Shown: positions 1 through 8,988, numbered from the stretch's first letter. The stretch is DNA of 64,000 nt from Phytomonospora sp040655735 (GCF_040655735.1 NZ_JBFAKK010000011.1:227003-291002); one strand, 5' to 3'. Made by a program: numbers and translations. Notes: generated by a model not told the origin, from the sequence alone.

Positions 1-271
1 GCTCGCGCTCGGCTTGGTCGTTCGCGGTGTGGTTGGCCGCGGCGGTCTCCATGGCCCCGGCGAGGGCGGTGGTGCGCGGATGCAGGCCGCGCAGCTGGGT
101 GCCGAGCTGCGAGCTGATCCGCTGGAGTTCGGCCGCCGCGGAGTAGCCGTTCATCCCCGAGTGCGCCGACTCGACTTGAGGGCTCCGGCCGCGCGCGGCC
201 GACTCGATGTCGTCGGCGGCGTCGCGGACCCGCCTGGCGAGCTGCCGGACCTTCTGCGGGTCGATTCTCAT
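1..271 (-). CDS. WXG100/ESX-like small protein (3' end cut by window edge)
   Basis: The reverse strand from 271 reads MRIDPQKVRQLARRVRDAA and stays open to the window edge for at least 90 codons. It is all-helical in character, with a central Gly-rich turn (NGYSAAAELQ) where WXG100-type hairpins bend, so a type VII (ESX) substrate or partner is the best guess, although no exact W-x-G is visible. ATG 271 was chosen because a -10-like TACCCT (reverse of 280-285) lies 8 bases upstream, with TTGTCC a further 18 bases up, which is the leaderless arrangement seen in many genes here. The C-terminus is missing, so it could instead be the head of a larger ESX effector continuing beyond the window. Confidence 0.6.
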   Translation of the reverse strand, partial: MRIDPQKVRQLARRVRDAADDIESAARGRSPQVESAHSGMNGYSAAAELQRISSQLGTQLRGLHPRTTALAGAMETAAANHTANDQAERE

Positions 272-334
272 GAGTGACGAGGGTAGTGCAATCAGTACTC
301 AGTGGACAATCCCCAGTGGACCGTGATGGAACGG

Positions 335-682
335 TTACCCTTCAGGGTTCTCGGCCCGGCCCCCGAAGAACACCTGGGTCTCGGCGACCTGACCGCCGCG
401 CACGGTCAGCACCTCGGCGTTGCGGAAGCGCCCGCCCTCGCGCAACTCGTACTCGTAGAGCACGAACACGTCGTCGCCCTCACCCGGCACGACCTGGAGG
501 AGCACCTGCGTCAGGAAGCGGTCGGCGGTGGGGAAGCAGCGCTCGAAGTAGGCCGCCCGGTCGATGCGGTCGTCCTGCGGGCTGGTGAAGACGAAGTCCG
601 GGGCGACCAGCGCCTCCGCGGCGGCCCGGTCCTGCGCCCGATACGCGGCGAACACCGCTCGTACGACCTCGATGGCGGTCAT
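335..682 (-). CDS. SnoaL/NTF2-like fold protein
   Basis: This 115-residue protein starts MTAIEVVRAVFAAYRAQDR and continues with LVAPDFVFTSPQDDRIDRAAYFERCFP, the pattern of the SnoaL/NTF2-like superfamily: an N-terminal helix pair, then a curved sheet ending in VLTVRGGQVAETQVFFG. ATG 682 has a purine-rich ribosome site (AGGGAGGG about 4-5 bases upstream). An upstream in-frame start at 763 would add 27 residues with no family resemblance, so it was not used. Members are small enzymes (isomerase, hydrolase) or ligand-binding proteins; no substrate can be assigned. It is divergent from the MBL-fold gene at 790. Confidence 0.8.
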   Translation of the reverse strand: MTAIEVVRAVFAAYRAQDRAAAEALVAPDFVFTSPQDDRIDRAAYFERCFPTADRFLTQVLLQVVPGEGDDVFVLYEYELREGGRFRNAEVLTVRGGQVAETQVFFGGRAENPEG

Positions 683-789
683 GTCGCCCTCCCTGCCTCG
701 CCGGATCGCCCCAGCCTCCCAGACAACCGGCCCGAAGGCACCCGGACGGCCCACATCCACCACCGCCCGCCGACGTGTACCGTCGAGCG

Positions 790-1728
790 ATGGTGATCAA
801 CTTCGGCGGCGAGCCGCTCGCCCCGTCCCCGCTCGATGTGCACTGGATCCACGGCACCGCGCGGGGCTCCGGCCGCACCGACCCGCCGTTGCAGACCTAC
901 GCCCACGACCCGTTCACCTACATCCTGCGGCAGAGCAAGGACGTGACCCACGAGGCGCCCTTCCTCTACCTGTTCTGCGGCAACGACCGCGCGCTGCTTC
1001 TCGACACCGGCGACGTCGCCGACCCCGCCGTGTGCCCGGTGCGCGGCGCCGTCGACGAGATCATCGACGCGCACCTGGCCGCCCACCCCCGCGAGGGCTA
1101 CGAACTGATCGTCGCGCACACCCACGGCCACGGCGACCACGTGGCGGGCGATCCGCAGTTCGAGGGACGGCCGGCGACCACGATCGTCGGACGCGAGCCC
1201 GACAAGGTCGCCGACTTCTTCGGCTTCACCTCCTGGCCCGAGGAGGTCGTCGGCTACGACCTCGGCGGCCGGGTGCTGGAGATCGTCGGCATCCCCGGGC
1301 ACCACCGCGCCTCGATCGCGGTGTTCGACCCGCACTCGGGCTTCCTCGTCACCGGCGACACCGTCTACCGGGGCCGCCTCTGCGTCGACGACTTCCCGGC
1401 CTTCACCGACAGCCTCGACCGGCTCGTCGACTTCGCCGCCACGCGCCCGGTCTCGCACGTGATGGGCTGTCATATCGAGATGACCCGCCGACCGGGCCGC
1501 GACTACCCGATCGGCTCCCCCTACCAGCCGCGCGAGCCGGAGCTGGAGATGCCGGTGGCCCATTTGACCGAGATCCGCGATGCCGCCCTCTCGGTCGCCG
1601 AGCTCCCGGGCGCCCACGTCTTCGACGACTTCGCGATCTTCAACGGGCTCGCCATGGACGAACGCCACCGCCAGGACCGGCGGCTCCAGTGGGAACGCAT
1701 CCGCCGAAACTTCGGCATGCGGCCATGA
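790..1728 (+). CDS. MBL-fold metallo-hydrolase
   Basis: A 312-residue metallo-beta-lactamase fold protein. The zinc motif HTHGHGDHVAGD is complete (HxHxDH), followed by a glyoxalase-like IPGHHRAS histidine and FLVTGDTVY, whose Asp bridges the metals; a late His (VMGCHIEM) fits the last ligand. These proteins hydrolyse esters, thioesters or lactones at a two-metal site; the substrate is unknown. ATG 790 was preferred to the in-frame GTG at 775 because TACCGT at 778-783 is a -10-like box six bases before the ATG, the leaderless pattern. Probably monocistronic, converging on the gene ending at 1736. Confidence 0.87.
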   Translation: MVINFGGEPLAPSPLDVHWIHGTARGSGRTDPPLQTYAHDPFTYILRQSKDVTHEAPFLYLFCGNDRALLLDTGDVADPAVCPVRGAVDEIIDAHLAAHPREGYELIVAHTHGHGDHVAGDPQFEGRPATTIVGREPDKVADFFGFTSWPEEVVGYDLGGRVLEIVGIPGHHRASIAVFDPHSGFLVTGDTVYRGRLCVDDFPAFTDSLDRLVDFAATRPVSHVMGCHIEMTRRPGRDYPIGSPYQPREPELEMPVAHLTEIRDAALSVAELPGAHVFDDFAIFNGLAMDERHRQDRRLQWERIRRNFGMRP

Positions 1729-1735
1729 CCGTCCC

Positions 1736-2764
1736 CTAGAACCCGAAGGCCAGGCCCGGGTCGGGAGTGGGTCCGATCTGGACCGACTCGGGCAGTACCG
1801 GCAGCGCGACACGCTCGATCACCTTGTTCACGATCACGTTGACCAGGACCAGTTCCAGCGTCGAGGCGTCGACCAGCGCGACCACCTCGTCGTCGTACCA
1901 GCCGGCGAAGCCGTCACGCGTCGGCAGCGACCACTCCATGGTCCCGGTCTGGGCGTAGAAGACCGTCGAGGTCTTCATGAAGCCGTCGCAGTAGCCGTAC
2001 AGACCGTTGGGCGAGTAGCCCGCGACGTGCCCGGGGCCGCCCTCGATCTGCGCGAAGGCCTTGCCGTCGCCGTCGACGTACTGCGTACCGGACGGCCGGC
2101 CCGCCTTGGCCAGGGTCACCGCGTAGTTCTCGGAGTCGCCCGCCCAGGCCAGCGGCGCGGCCAGTTCGTAGTGGTCGAGCGGGATGGCCGTCGTGGTCCC
2201 CGTCGCCGGGTCGTGGCGGTGGGCCAGGGAGCGGTCGATCTCGGTGACCAGCAGCGCGCTCCCGTCGGGGGCCCAGACCGCGCCGTCGGCGGGCGGGACG
2301 TCCAGCCACGACAGCGCGCTCTCGCCGTCTCGCAGCAGTGCCTCGCGCGTGGCCACCCCGACCTTCCCGTCCTTCATCGCCGCCGACCACACCAGGTCGG
2401 CCGAGTAGACGATCCGCAGCGCGAAACCCCGGTAGGCCCCGGTTCGAGGGTCGAACACGAAGGAGTTCCCGGCCACGGTGTAGACCTGGATCATCATCGG
2501 CCCGCCACCGGGCGCCGACAGCCCCGGAACGTCCAGATCGGACCCTTGCCCTGCCGGCGGCGCGCCCTGCCGGGGCTGGTCCACCCACGCCAGCGGCAGC
2601 GCCACCAGCAGAACCAGCACCAGCACGGCGATCCCGGCGCCCATCGCCCGGCGCCGCCGGCCGAGCCGGTCCAGCACCGTGTCGGCGAGGTCGGCCGGCG
2701 GTTCGGGGACAGGGGTCTCGGGCAGCGCGCGCAACTCGTCGCGGACCCGCTCGTGCTCGGTCAT
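1736..2764 (-). CDS. Membrane-anchored beta-propeller-like partner of the adjacent sigma factor
   Basis: The 342-residue protein has a short cytoplasmic head (MTEHERVRDELRALPETPVP), one membrane segment at about residues 42-60 (AGIAVLVLVLLVALPLAWV) and a large extracellular domain of repeated YTVAGNSFVFDPRTG / GAVWAPDGSALLVTE-type strands that looks like a beta-propeller. Its ATG overlaps the stop of the upstream sigma gene (ATGA, 2761-2764), so the two are translationally coupled. That context and topology suggest control of the sigma factor, as for SigE-family partners. The HxxxCxxC zinc finger of classical anti-sigma factors is not visible, so the anti-sigma role is inferred. Confidence 0.75.
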   Translation of the reverse strand: MTEHERVRDELRALPETPVPEPPADLADTVLDRLGRRRRAMGAGIAVLVLVLLVALPLAWVDQPRQGAPPAGQGSDLDVPGLSAPGGGPMMIQVYTVAGNSFVFDPRTGAYRGFALRIVYSADLVWSAAMKDGKVGVATREALLRDGESALSWLDVPPADGAVWAPDGSALLVTEIDRSLAHRHDPATGTTTAIPLDHYELAAPLAWAGDSENYAVTLAKAGRPSGTQYVDGDGKAFAQIEGGPGHVAGYSPNGLYGYCDGFMKTSTVFYAQTGTMEWSLPTRDGFAGWYDDEVVALVDASTLELVLVNVIVNKVIERVALPVLPESVQIGPTPDPGLAFGF

Positions 2765-3267
2765 CCGTCCTCCGTCAAGACGAGCTCGCCGTGGCGCGTC
2801 CGCAGTTTCGCCAGGGCCTTGGCGGCCTGGCTGCGGACGGTGCCGATGGAAACACCGAGGATCCGGGCCACGTCGCTCTCCGGCCGGTCCTCGTAGTAAC
2901 GCAGCAGGACCACGGCCCGCTGGCGCGGCGGCAGCTGCCGCAGGGCGGTCATGAGGTCGTCGCGGATCACCCACGCCGAGACCGGATCGTGGCCGTGGTC
3001 GGGGATGTGGCCGGTGGACACCTCCAGCCGGTTGCGGCGCACCCGCCACCAGTTGATCTGGTGGCGGAACATCGCCTTGCGCACGTAGCCCATCGGCTGG
3101 TCCCAGGAGCGGATCCGCGACCAGCGCCGCGCGCACGACAGCAGCGCCGTCTGCAGCAGATCCTGCGCGCGGTGGGCGTCCCCGGTCAGGTAGTACGCCG
3201 TGCGCAGCAGGTCGGCCGAGCGCGCGGTCACGAACTCGCGGAACTCGCGTTCGTGCTCGGGTCTCAT
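2761..3267 (-). CDS. ECF RNA polymerase sigma factor, SigE family
   Basis: A 168-residue ECF sigma factor. Region 2 is REFVTARSADLLRTAYYLTG followed by AQDLLQTALLSCARRW (DNA melting, core binding); region 4 is LPPRQRAVVLLRYYEDRPESD with the HTH VARILGVSIGTVRSQAAKAL that reads the -35 element. The AYYLTGD..AQDLLQ and YVRKAMFRHQINWWRVRRNR patterns fit the SigE family common in actinomycetes. It is the first gene of a two-gene operon with the membrane protein starting at 2764. Its target is unknown; the secreted subtilase just upstream is also read on the minus strand and could belong to the regulon. Confidence 0.92.
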   Translation of the reverse strand: MRPEHEREFREFVTARSADLLRTAYYLTGDAHRAQDLLQTALLSCARRWSRIRSWDQPMGYVRKAMFRHQINWWRVRRNRLEVSTGHIPDHGHDPVSAWVIRDDLMTALRQLPPRQRAVVLLRYYEDRPESDVARILGVSIGTVRSQAAKALAKLRTRHGELVLTEDG

Positions 3268-3316
3268 TCGGCCTCCTGGACGGGCCGGGGGAAGATACCC
3301 CGGCCCGCCGCCTGGA

Positions 3317-6300
3317 TCAGCGCACCCCGTAGGCGCGGATGACGGTGTGCTCTGCGGTGTCGCCCTCGGTGTCGGTCGCCTTGACGCGCAAGGAGACGAA
3401 GCCCGGACCGTCGGGGCTCGCGATCGAGACCGCCATCCCGTCGACCGGCGCCGGCGCCCAGGTGCCGCCGTCGTCGAAGGACACCTCGACGCTCAGCGAG
3501 GCGAGGCCGACGTCGGTCTGGTGCTGCACCGAGATCGGCACCCGCACAAGGGATCCGGCCCGCGCGTAGTTGTACACGTCGAGGCCCTCGGGCGCGAACT
3601 TGACCATGGTCAGCGGCAGCGGTTCGGGAGCGTCCGACGGCAGGTCGTTGTGCCCCGAGCGGAAGGTCCACGCCGCCGAGACGTGTGTCGAGAACGGTGA
3701 ATCGCTGCGCACCGCCTCCGCCTCCAGCCGGTAGGCGGACTCGGTGGCCGGCACCGCGAAGATCCCGAAGCCCTCGCGGAACAAGAACTCCTTGACGAGC
3801 ACGCCCTCGCGGTAGAGCGCCGTGCGCGAGGAGTCCAGATAGGTGTAGCCGTGCGAGTCGGGGGTGCTGTCACTGGTCAGCGAGATGGCCAGAGCGGTGA
3901 TGGTGTCGCCGTTGCGGGACAGCATCGGCTCGTCGGTGTAGCGCAGCCCCGGACCACTGACGGCCGCGTTGACCGTCTGCTCGTAGACGCCGCCGGCGAC
4001 GTGCGCGTAGGGACCGGTGCGGATCAGGTGCTCGGTCGTGGCCACGTCGTCGGCGTCGACGGTGACCTGCTGAAACTCGCTGTGCCAGGTCAGTCCGTCC
4101 TCGATGTTGTGATACTCCGTGCGCGTGGTGGGCAGCTTCGCGATCCGCAGCCAGATCCCGCCGTGCCAGCCGTCCTGGTCGAGCGGGATCCAGCCTTTGT
4201 AGCCCGACTTGCCCTCGCCCTGCGAACGGTAGGTGACCTCGGTGCGCGCCAGCCGGTCCAGAGCGATGTCGCGGACCACGCCGGTCGGCATCGAGCCGTA
4301 GAAGTACCAGGCCAGGTGGTAGGCCACCGGGCTGGCGTAGGTGGTGCCGTCGGCGCCGCGCACCGCCCACGTCCCCGAGACCAGGGCCCGCAGGTCCTCG
4401 CGGCCGACCGGTTCGCCGACGGTCGCGGTGTACAGGTTCTCCAGGTTCGAGCCGAACACGATCGAGTCGAAGGAACCGGTGGGCCACAGGCGCTGGTAGC
4501 CGACCGTCGCGCGGGCCACCGACACCGAGGGGTCGGGGACGGTGACGGTCACCGGCTTCGCGACGGCGGCGTCGAAGGTGAGCGAGGTGTCGGCGGACAG
4601 GTCGAGGAGCGGGCGGTTGAGCCGTGAGGAGACACCGCCGTCCTCGTTGATCACCGCGTCGAGGTGGTAGCGGCCTTTCGGGAGCCGCAGCGTGAGCGTG
4701 CCGTCGGGGTCGTGGTCGGAGTGGTACTCGGACCGGTCGAGGTCGACGACGCCGAGCAGGTAGTCGGCGGCGGCCGAGCCGTCGCGGTCGCGCAGGGAAA
4801 TGGTCAGGTCGTAGCTCTCGGTCTCCTTGTCGACGGCCACGGGCGTGGTGACCGTGATGCCGCGCGCGGTCGCGGTCACACGGCCGGAGTAGAGGCCGTC
4901 GGCGCCCCCGCGGGTCGTGTCGACGGTGAGCTTCACCTTCGCGGTCCCCTTGCCCGGGACGATGACGAAGGAGCGGTCCAGCGTGAACATTCCGGCGGGC
5001 GCGGCCCCGTCGGGCCCGGAGCCGGTGACGGCCAGGCTCAGCAGGATCGGCGACTTCTCGGCGTTGCGGTAGGTGAGGGTGCGCGTGACGGGCGCGTCGT
5101 CGGTGTGCGGCCATTTCGCCGGCCCCGCCGACACCGACGGGGGAGTGACCGTGACCCGCTGCTCGACGGCCGCGGCCACGTCGACGAGACCGGCGCCCTG
5201 GTCGTAGGCGCTGACGGCCTCGGCGGGACTCGCCGAGCCCATCAGAGCGGCCTTGAGACGCGGCCCGGACCAGCCGGGGTGGCGCTGCTTGAGGATCGCC
5301 GCGGCGGCCGCGACGTGCGGAGTCGCCATGGACGTGCCGTCCATGGAGACGTAGCCCTCGCCGGCGGGTTCGCCGACCTGGCCGCCGGCGGCTGCGGCGG
5401 CGACGATGCCGACGCCGGGCGCGGTGATGTCGGGCTTGAGTCCCGCGTCGCCGACGCGGGGACCGCGGCTGGAGAACTCGGCGAGCACACCGCTCTTGTC
5501 GACCGCGCCGACGGTCAGGGCCTGCTCGGCGCTGCCGGGGGAGTCGACCGGGGCCGAGATGCCGCTGTTGCCGGAGGCGACCACGAACAGGGTTCCGTAC
5601 TGCTCGCTGAGTTCGGCGACGGCTTGTTCGAGCGGGTCGACGCCGGGCGTGTCCGGTCCGCCGAGGCTCATGTTGACCACGTCGGCGCCCGACCGCGCGG
5701 CCCACTCCATCCCGGCGAGGATCGCCGAGTCGGGGCAGGAGCTGTCGGGGCAGACCTTGCCGACCAGCAGTTCGGCGCCGGGCGCGGCGCCCTTGTAGCG
5801 ACCCTGCGAGGCGGCGCCGCTGCCGGCGATGATCGAGGCGACGTGCGTGCCGTGGCCGACGGTGTCGGTGGTGCCGTCCGGGCCGCCGGTGAAGTCGCGC
5901 GCTTCGATGACGCGGCCGGCGAGGTCGGGATGCGTGGCGTCCACACCGGTGTCGAGGACGGCGACGGTCACGCCTTCGCCGTCGTAACCGGCCTCCCATG
6001 CCTGGGGCGCCTTGATCTGCGGCACCGACTCGGCCAGCGAGACCCGCCGCGTCCCGTCGAGCCACAGCTGGGCGACATCGCCGTCGGTGACCTGGTGCCA
6101 CAGGACCGGGTCGGCCTTGGTGTGCGCGACCGCCGACATGCCCAGGCCCGGCATCCGCGCGGTGACACCCGCGACGGACCCGCCGCGCACGATCAGCGGC
6201 ACCGCGCCGGTGGCCTCGTCGCCGTGACCGGCGGCGATCAACGCGGCCACGTCGAAGAGCCTGTCGTCGACCCTGCCCTCGGCGAGCGGCCGCAACGCGT

Positions 6301-6589
6301 CGGCGGGCAGGACGTAGAGGTGCCCGCCGTGCCGCCGGACCTCGAAGGCGATGCCCTCGCGGCCGCGCGCGGGCTCGATGTCGGGCTGCAACTGCTCACC
6401 GACTCGGCGGAGGGTCACCCGGTCGCCGGTGACGAGCGTGACGCGGCCGGTCCCGGCGACCGGATCGGTACGGCCCTCGCTCGCGGCGGCGGCGCCAGAG
6501 GGCTCGACGGTGGTCACCACGCTCGCGACGACGGCCAAGGCCGCCGTGGCGGCGAGCAGGCGAGTGAACGGCAGGGGTCTCGTGCGCAC
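3317..6589 (-). CDS. Secreted S8 family serine protease (subtilase), 1090 residues
   Basis: An exported subtilisin-type endopeptidase. A Sec signal peptide (about residues 1-36, ending GAAAA) precedes a propeptide of roughly 150 residues; the catalytic domain shows Asp in VAVLDTGVD (about D213), His in GHGTHVAS (about H246), the oxyanion Asn in VASGNSG and Ser in DGTSMATPHVA (about S420). After about residue 480 come some 600 residues of beta-sandwich-like sequence, as in large actinobacterial subtilases. The start is GTG 6589 with GGAG six bases upstream. A strong hairpin (6602-6644) sits just before this ribosome site. No cell-wall anchor motif is visible, so it is probably released. Confidence 0.93.
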   Translation of the reverse strand: MRTRPLPFTRLLAATAALAVVASVVTTVEPSGAAAASEGRTDPVAGTGRVTLVTGDRVTLRRVGEQLQPDIEPARGREGIAFEVRRHGGHLYVLPADALRPLAEGRVDDRLFDVAALIAAGHGDEATGAVPLIVRGGSVAGVTARMPGLGMSAVAHTKADPVLWHQVTDGDVAQLWLDGTRRVSLAESVPQIKAPQAWEAGYDGEGVTVAVLDTGVDATHPDLAGRVIEARDFTGGPDGTTDTVGHGTHVASIIAGSGAASQGRYKGAAPGAELLVGKVCPDSSCPDSAILAGMEWAARSGADVVNMSLGGPDTPGVDPLEQAVAELSEQYGTLFVVASGNSGISAPVDSPGSAEQALTVGAVDKSGVLAEFSSRGPRVGDAGLKPDITAPGVGIVAAAAAGGQVGEPAGEGYVSMDGTSMATPHVAAAAAILKQRHPGWSGPRLKAALMGSASPAEAVSAYDQGAGLVDVAAAVEQRVTVTPPSVSAGPAKWPHTDDAPVTRTLTYRNAEKSPILLSLAVTGSGPDGAAPAGMFTLDRSFVIVPGKGTAKVKLTVDTTRGGADGLYSGRVTATARGITVTTPVAVDKETESYDLTISLRDRDGSAAADYLLGVVDLDRSEYHSDHDPDGTLTLRLPKGRYHLDAVINEDGGVSSRLNRPLLDLSADTSLTFDAAVAKPVTVTVPDPSVSVARATVGYQRLWPTGSFDSIVFGSNLENLYTATVGEPVGREDLRALVSGTWAVRGADGTTYASPVAYHLAWYFYGSMPTGVVRDIALDRLARTEVTYRSQGEGKSGYKGWIPLDQDGWHGGIWLRIAKLPTTRTEYHNIEDGLTWHSEFQQVTVDADDVATTEHLIRTGPYAHVAGGVYEQTVNAAVSGPGLRYTDEPMLSRNGDTITALAISLTSDSTPDSHGYTYLDSSRTALYREGVLVKEFLFREGFGIFAVPATESAYRLEAEAVRSDSPFSTHVSAAWTFRSGHNDLPSDAPEPLPLTMVKFAPEGLDVYNYARAGSLVRVPISVQHQTDVGLASLSVEVSFDDGGTWAPAPVDGMAVSIASPDGPGFVSLRVKATDTEGDTAEHTVIRAYGVR

Positions 6590-6601
6590 CTTGTCTCCTG
6601 A

Positions 6602-6644
6602 CTGCGACTGTGGCGCGCCAAGGGGGAGCGCGCCGCAGTCGCAG
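6602..6644 (-). promoter_or_regulatory. Hairpin in the leader of the subtilase gene
   Basis: The arms CTGCGACTG-t-GGCGCGC (6602-6618) and GCGCGCC-g-CAGTCGCAG (6628-6644) pair with one mismatch around a 9-base loop. On the minus strand the hairpin ends a few bases before the GGAG ribosome site of the subtilase (start 6589). It is not followed by a T tract and lies downstream of a separate terminator for the cellulase gene, so a role in translation or mRNA stability is more likely than termination. Confidence 0.5.
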
Positions 6645-6765
6645 ACAGTTCGAGGTGTGCCGATCTATGCCCGGCTTCGCGAGAAAGTTCGCGGGGCCTT
6701 GCGAAGGGGGCGGCCGGGGCGGACGACCGTCCACAAGCGACCGCCCCCTGCCTCGCCCGCCCCCG

Positions 6766-6806
6766 GGAGCCGCCGGCCCGAAGCCCGACAACGGGCCGGC
6801 GGCTCC
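6766..6806 (-). terminator. Rho-independent-type terminator of the cellulase gene
   Basis: Perfect 15-base arms (6766-6780 GGAGCCGCCGGCCCG and 6792-6806) enclose an 11-base loop, starting 5 bases beyond the stop of the GH5 gene (6811, read leftward). There is no T run, which is common for actinobacterial terminators. Confidence 0.8.
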
Positions 6807-6810
6807 TCGG

Positions 6811-8889
6811 CTATGCGGTCGAACCCGTCACCGAGCCACCCGACTCGGTCACGTAGTACGTCACGGTCCTCCCACTCCAGAAATGGAAGGTCAGCGTGAC
6901 CCGTTGCCCGTCGTTGACCTCGGCGAAGAACGCCGGCGTCAACTTGATCGAACCGGCCGCGTAATCCGGCTCGAATGCCCGGGCGAACTCCTTGAACGGG
7001 GTCCAGTTGTGTGGCCCGGCACTGCTTCCGTCGGCGTACTTCGCCTCCATCGTCGCCAGCTGGTCCCCGCGGAACTGCGTCGGCACGGCGAAGGCGCTCG
7101 CCGCCCCGATCGCGTTGGCCACGGTGGGAGCGTCGAAGGAGACCAGACTGATCCGCCACGGCGCGCCCTGCGAGAAGTCGGCGTGCAGGGACGCCCGCAC
7201 ACCGTATGCGGGGTTGGCGCCCAGCAGCCGCGTGAGCGTCGCCGCCTTGATGGTGAGCTGACTGCCCGAGACCGTGTAGTCGGTCCCCGCGACCAGCGCG
7301 GTGGTCCCGTGCCGCAGGCGCTGGAACGCGGTGCCGTTGAGGTTCAGTGTCACCACCGCGTCGGTGACGGCACTGGCCCTGGCGACGAACACCTGGTCGG
7401 TCGAGGCGGTGCCCGACCGTGTCGTCCAGCTCGCCTTGAGCAGCGCGAACAGCTCCGGATCGCTCCACTGGAAGGAGGTCCGGCCGAAGTGCTGGCCGTT
7501 GTCCCACAGCTGGAGCGTCAGGTTCTTCTGGCGTGCGTACTGTCCGGCGAACTCGAAGAACTTGAGCTTCTCGCCCTGCTCGATCGTGCCGGTGTGCGCG
7601 TCGAAGCCGAGCAGTCCGTACTCGCCGATCAGGACGGGGATGCCCTGCGAGACGAACTCGGCGTGCACCCGGTCGAAGGTGGCGACGATGTCCTGCTGGA
7701 CCTCGGCGTTGAAGCGGGTGAAGCCGGCGACGTTCACGCTGAAGGGCCAGAACCCGTAGTAGTGCACGGTCGCGGCGATGTTGGGGTCGTCGAGCGCGGC
7801 GATCGTGGCGCTGAGCGCGTCGAGCCGGCCCTGGTCGGCGTTGGTGTGCAGCGTCGGCAGAATCAGCACCCGGTCGGCGTTGTTGCCGCCGGTGCCGCGC
7901 ACGATCTCGTGGAACGAGGTGTTGAGCTCGTCGAGGAGGCCGTAGGCGGTGGTGTCGTCGACGTTGTTGAACTGCGGTTCGTTGACGCTCTCGAAGAGCA
8001 GCTTCGGTGAGGAGTCGCGGAACTTCGCCGCCAGTGCCGTCCAGATCGCGTCGTAGCGCGCCATGACCTCGGCGTGCTTCGCCTGCATGTCGGCGATCCA
8101 GATCCACGAGTCGTGGTGGATGTTGACCACGACGTACAGATCGGCGGCCAGCGCCCAGCCGACGACCTCGGCCACCCGGTTCAGATAGGCCGTCTCGACG
8201 GCGTACCCGGGCCCGGCGCCCTGGTGGTCGTCCCAGGTGACCGGCACGCGGATGCTCTTGTAGCCCTGCGCGCGGATGTTCTGGATCAGTGACTGCGTGA
8301 CGCGCGGGTTTCCCCACGCCGTCTCGTCGGCGCCGACCGAGTCGAGCGAGTTGCCGAGGTTCCAGCCCGGCTGCATCGCCGCGACCGTCTCCATGGGATC
8401 GACGTCACCGCCGGGCGGCGGAGTCGTCGTCGGCGGGGTGGTCGGCCCGCCGACGCCTCCGTCGCACAGGACGCCGTTGAGGGTGAACGAGGCCGGTGCG
8501 GTGTTGGCGCCCGTCCAGGATCCGTTGAAGCCGAAGGAGACCGAGGCGTTGGTGCCGATGGAGGCGTTGTAGCCGACGTTGGCGGCCGTCGCCTGGTTTC
8601 CCGAGGAGGTCACGACGGCGCTCCACGCCTGCGCGACCCGCTGGCCGGACGGGAAGGTCCAGGCCAGCGACCAGCCGTTGATGGGCGAGCCGAGGTTCGT
8701 CACGTTCACGCCGGCGGTGAATCCGCCGGGCCACTGGTTCTGGACGGTGTAGTCCACGTCGCATCCCTCGGCCGCGTAAGCCGCGGTCGGTACCAGGATG
8801 CCGAGTCCCGCTAATAAGGTCGCGACCGCCGTGGTGGCCAGTGCGATCCATCTTCTTGTCAGTCGCTTGTCGCGTTCAACGCCTTCCAC
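6811..8889 (-). CDS. Secreted cellulase: CBM2 - GH5 - CBM_X2-like modules
   Basis: A 692-residue secreted endo-beta-1,4-glucanase candidate. After a signal peptide (RRWIALATTAVATLLAGLGI, cleavage near AAYAAEG) comes a CBM2-type module (about residues 37-125, starting CDVDYTVQNQWPGGFTA, with surface Trp and a closing Cys), a Pro/Thr linker (TTPPTTTPPPGG), then a GH5 barrel (PGWNLGNSLDS at its start; acid/base Glu in ESVNEPQF; nucleophile Glu in LIGEYGLLG). The C-terminal 200 residues hold a CBM_X2-like Ig domain and a further beta module. GTG 8889 was chosen over upstream in-frame ATG 8943 because AAGGAG lies 4 bases before it and the signal peptide then begins correctly. Confidence 0.92.
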   Translation of the reverse strand: MEGVERDKRLTRRWIALATTAVATLLAGLGILVPTAAYAAEGCDVDYTVQNQWPGGFTAGVNVTNLGSPINGWSLAWTFPSGQRVAQAWSAVVTSSGNQATAANVGYNASIGTNASVSFGFNGSWTGANTAPASFTLNGVLCDGGVGGPTTPPTTTPPPGGDVDPMETVAAMQPGWNLGNSLDSVGADETAWGNPRVTQSLIQNIRAQGYKSIRVPVTWDDHQGAGPGYAVETAYLNRVAEVVGWALAADLYVVVNIHHDSWIWIADMQAKHAEVMARYDAIWTALAAKFRDSSPKLLFESVNEPQFNNVDDTTAYGLLDELNTSFHEIVRGTGGNNADRVLILPTLHTNADQGRLDALSATIAALDDPNIAATVHYYGFWPFSVNVAGFTRFNAEVQQDIVATFDRVHAEFVSQGIPVLIGEYGLLGFDAHTGTIEQGEKLKFFEFAGQYARQKNLTLQLWDNGQHFGRTSFQWSDPELFALLKASWTTRSGTASTDQVFVARASAVTDAVVTLNLNGTAFQRLRHGTTALVAGTDYTVSGSQLTIKAATLTRLLGANPAYGVRASLHADFSQGAPWRISLVSFDAPTVANAIGAASAFAVPTQFRGDQLATMEAKYADGSSAGPHNWTPFKEFARAFEPDYAAGSIKLTPAFFAEVNDGQRVTLTFHFWSGRTVTYYVTESGGSVTGSTA

Positions 8890-8959
8890 GGCGCTCCTTA
8901 GGGTCGCGTGCAACGTCAGGGGGCGAGCCGGCCGAGGATCCATCGACGGTGTGCAGCCA

Positions 8960-8988
8960 GATTAAGTTGGCAAGCCAAACTTTGTCAA
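8960..8988 (-). promoter_or_regulatory. Promoter of the cellulase gene with an internal operator palindrome
   Basis: On the minus strand TTGACA (reverse of 8983-8988) and TTAATC (reverse of 8960-8965) are separated by exactly 17 bases. The spacer holds a palindrome, TTGGC-AA-GCCAA (8967-8978), a classic position for a repressor site. It does not match the CebR consensus (TGGGAGCGCTCCCA) known for Streptomyces cellulase genes. The predicted mRNA starts near 8953, about 64 bases before the GTG. Confidence 0.7.

Noticed and set aside
3870..6601. Long open frames of Arg/Gly-rich or Val/Asp-rich composition antisense to or offset from the subtilase
   Set aside because: They are composition shadows of the real gene; they lack domain motifs and the third-position pattern belongs to the subtilase frame.
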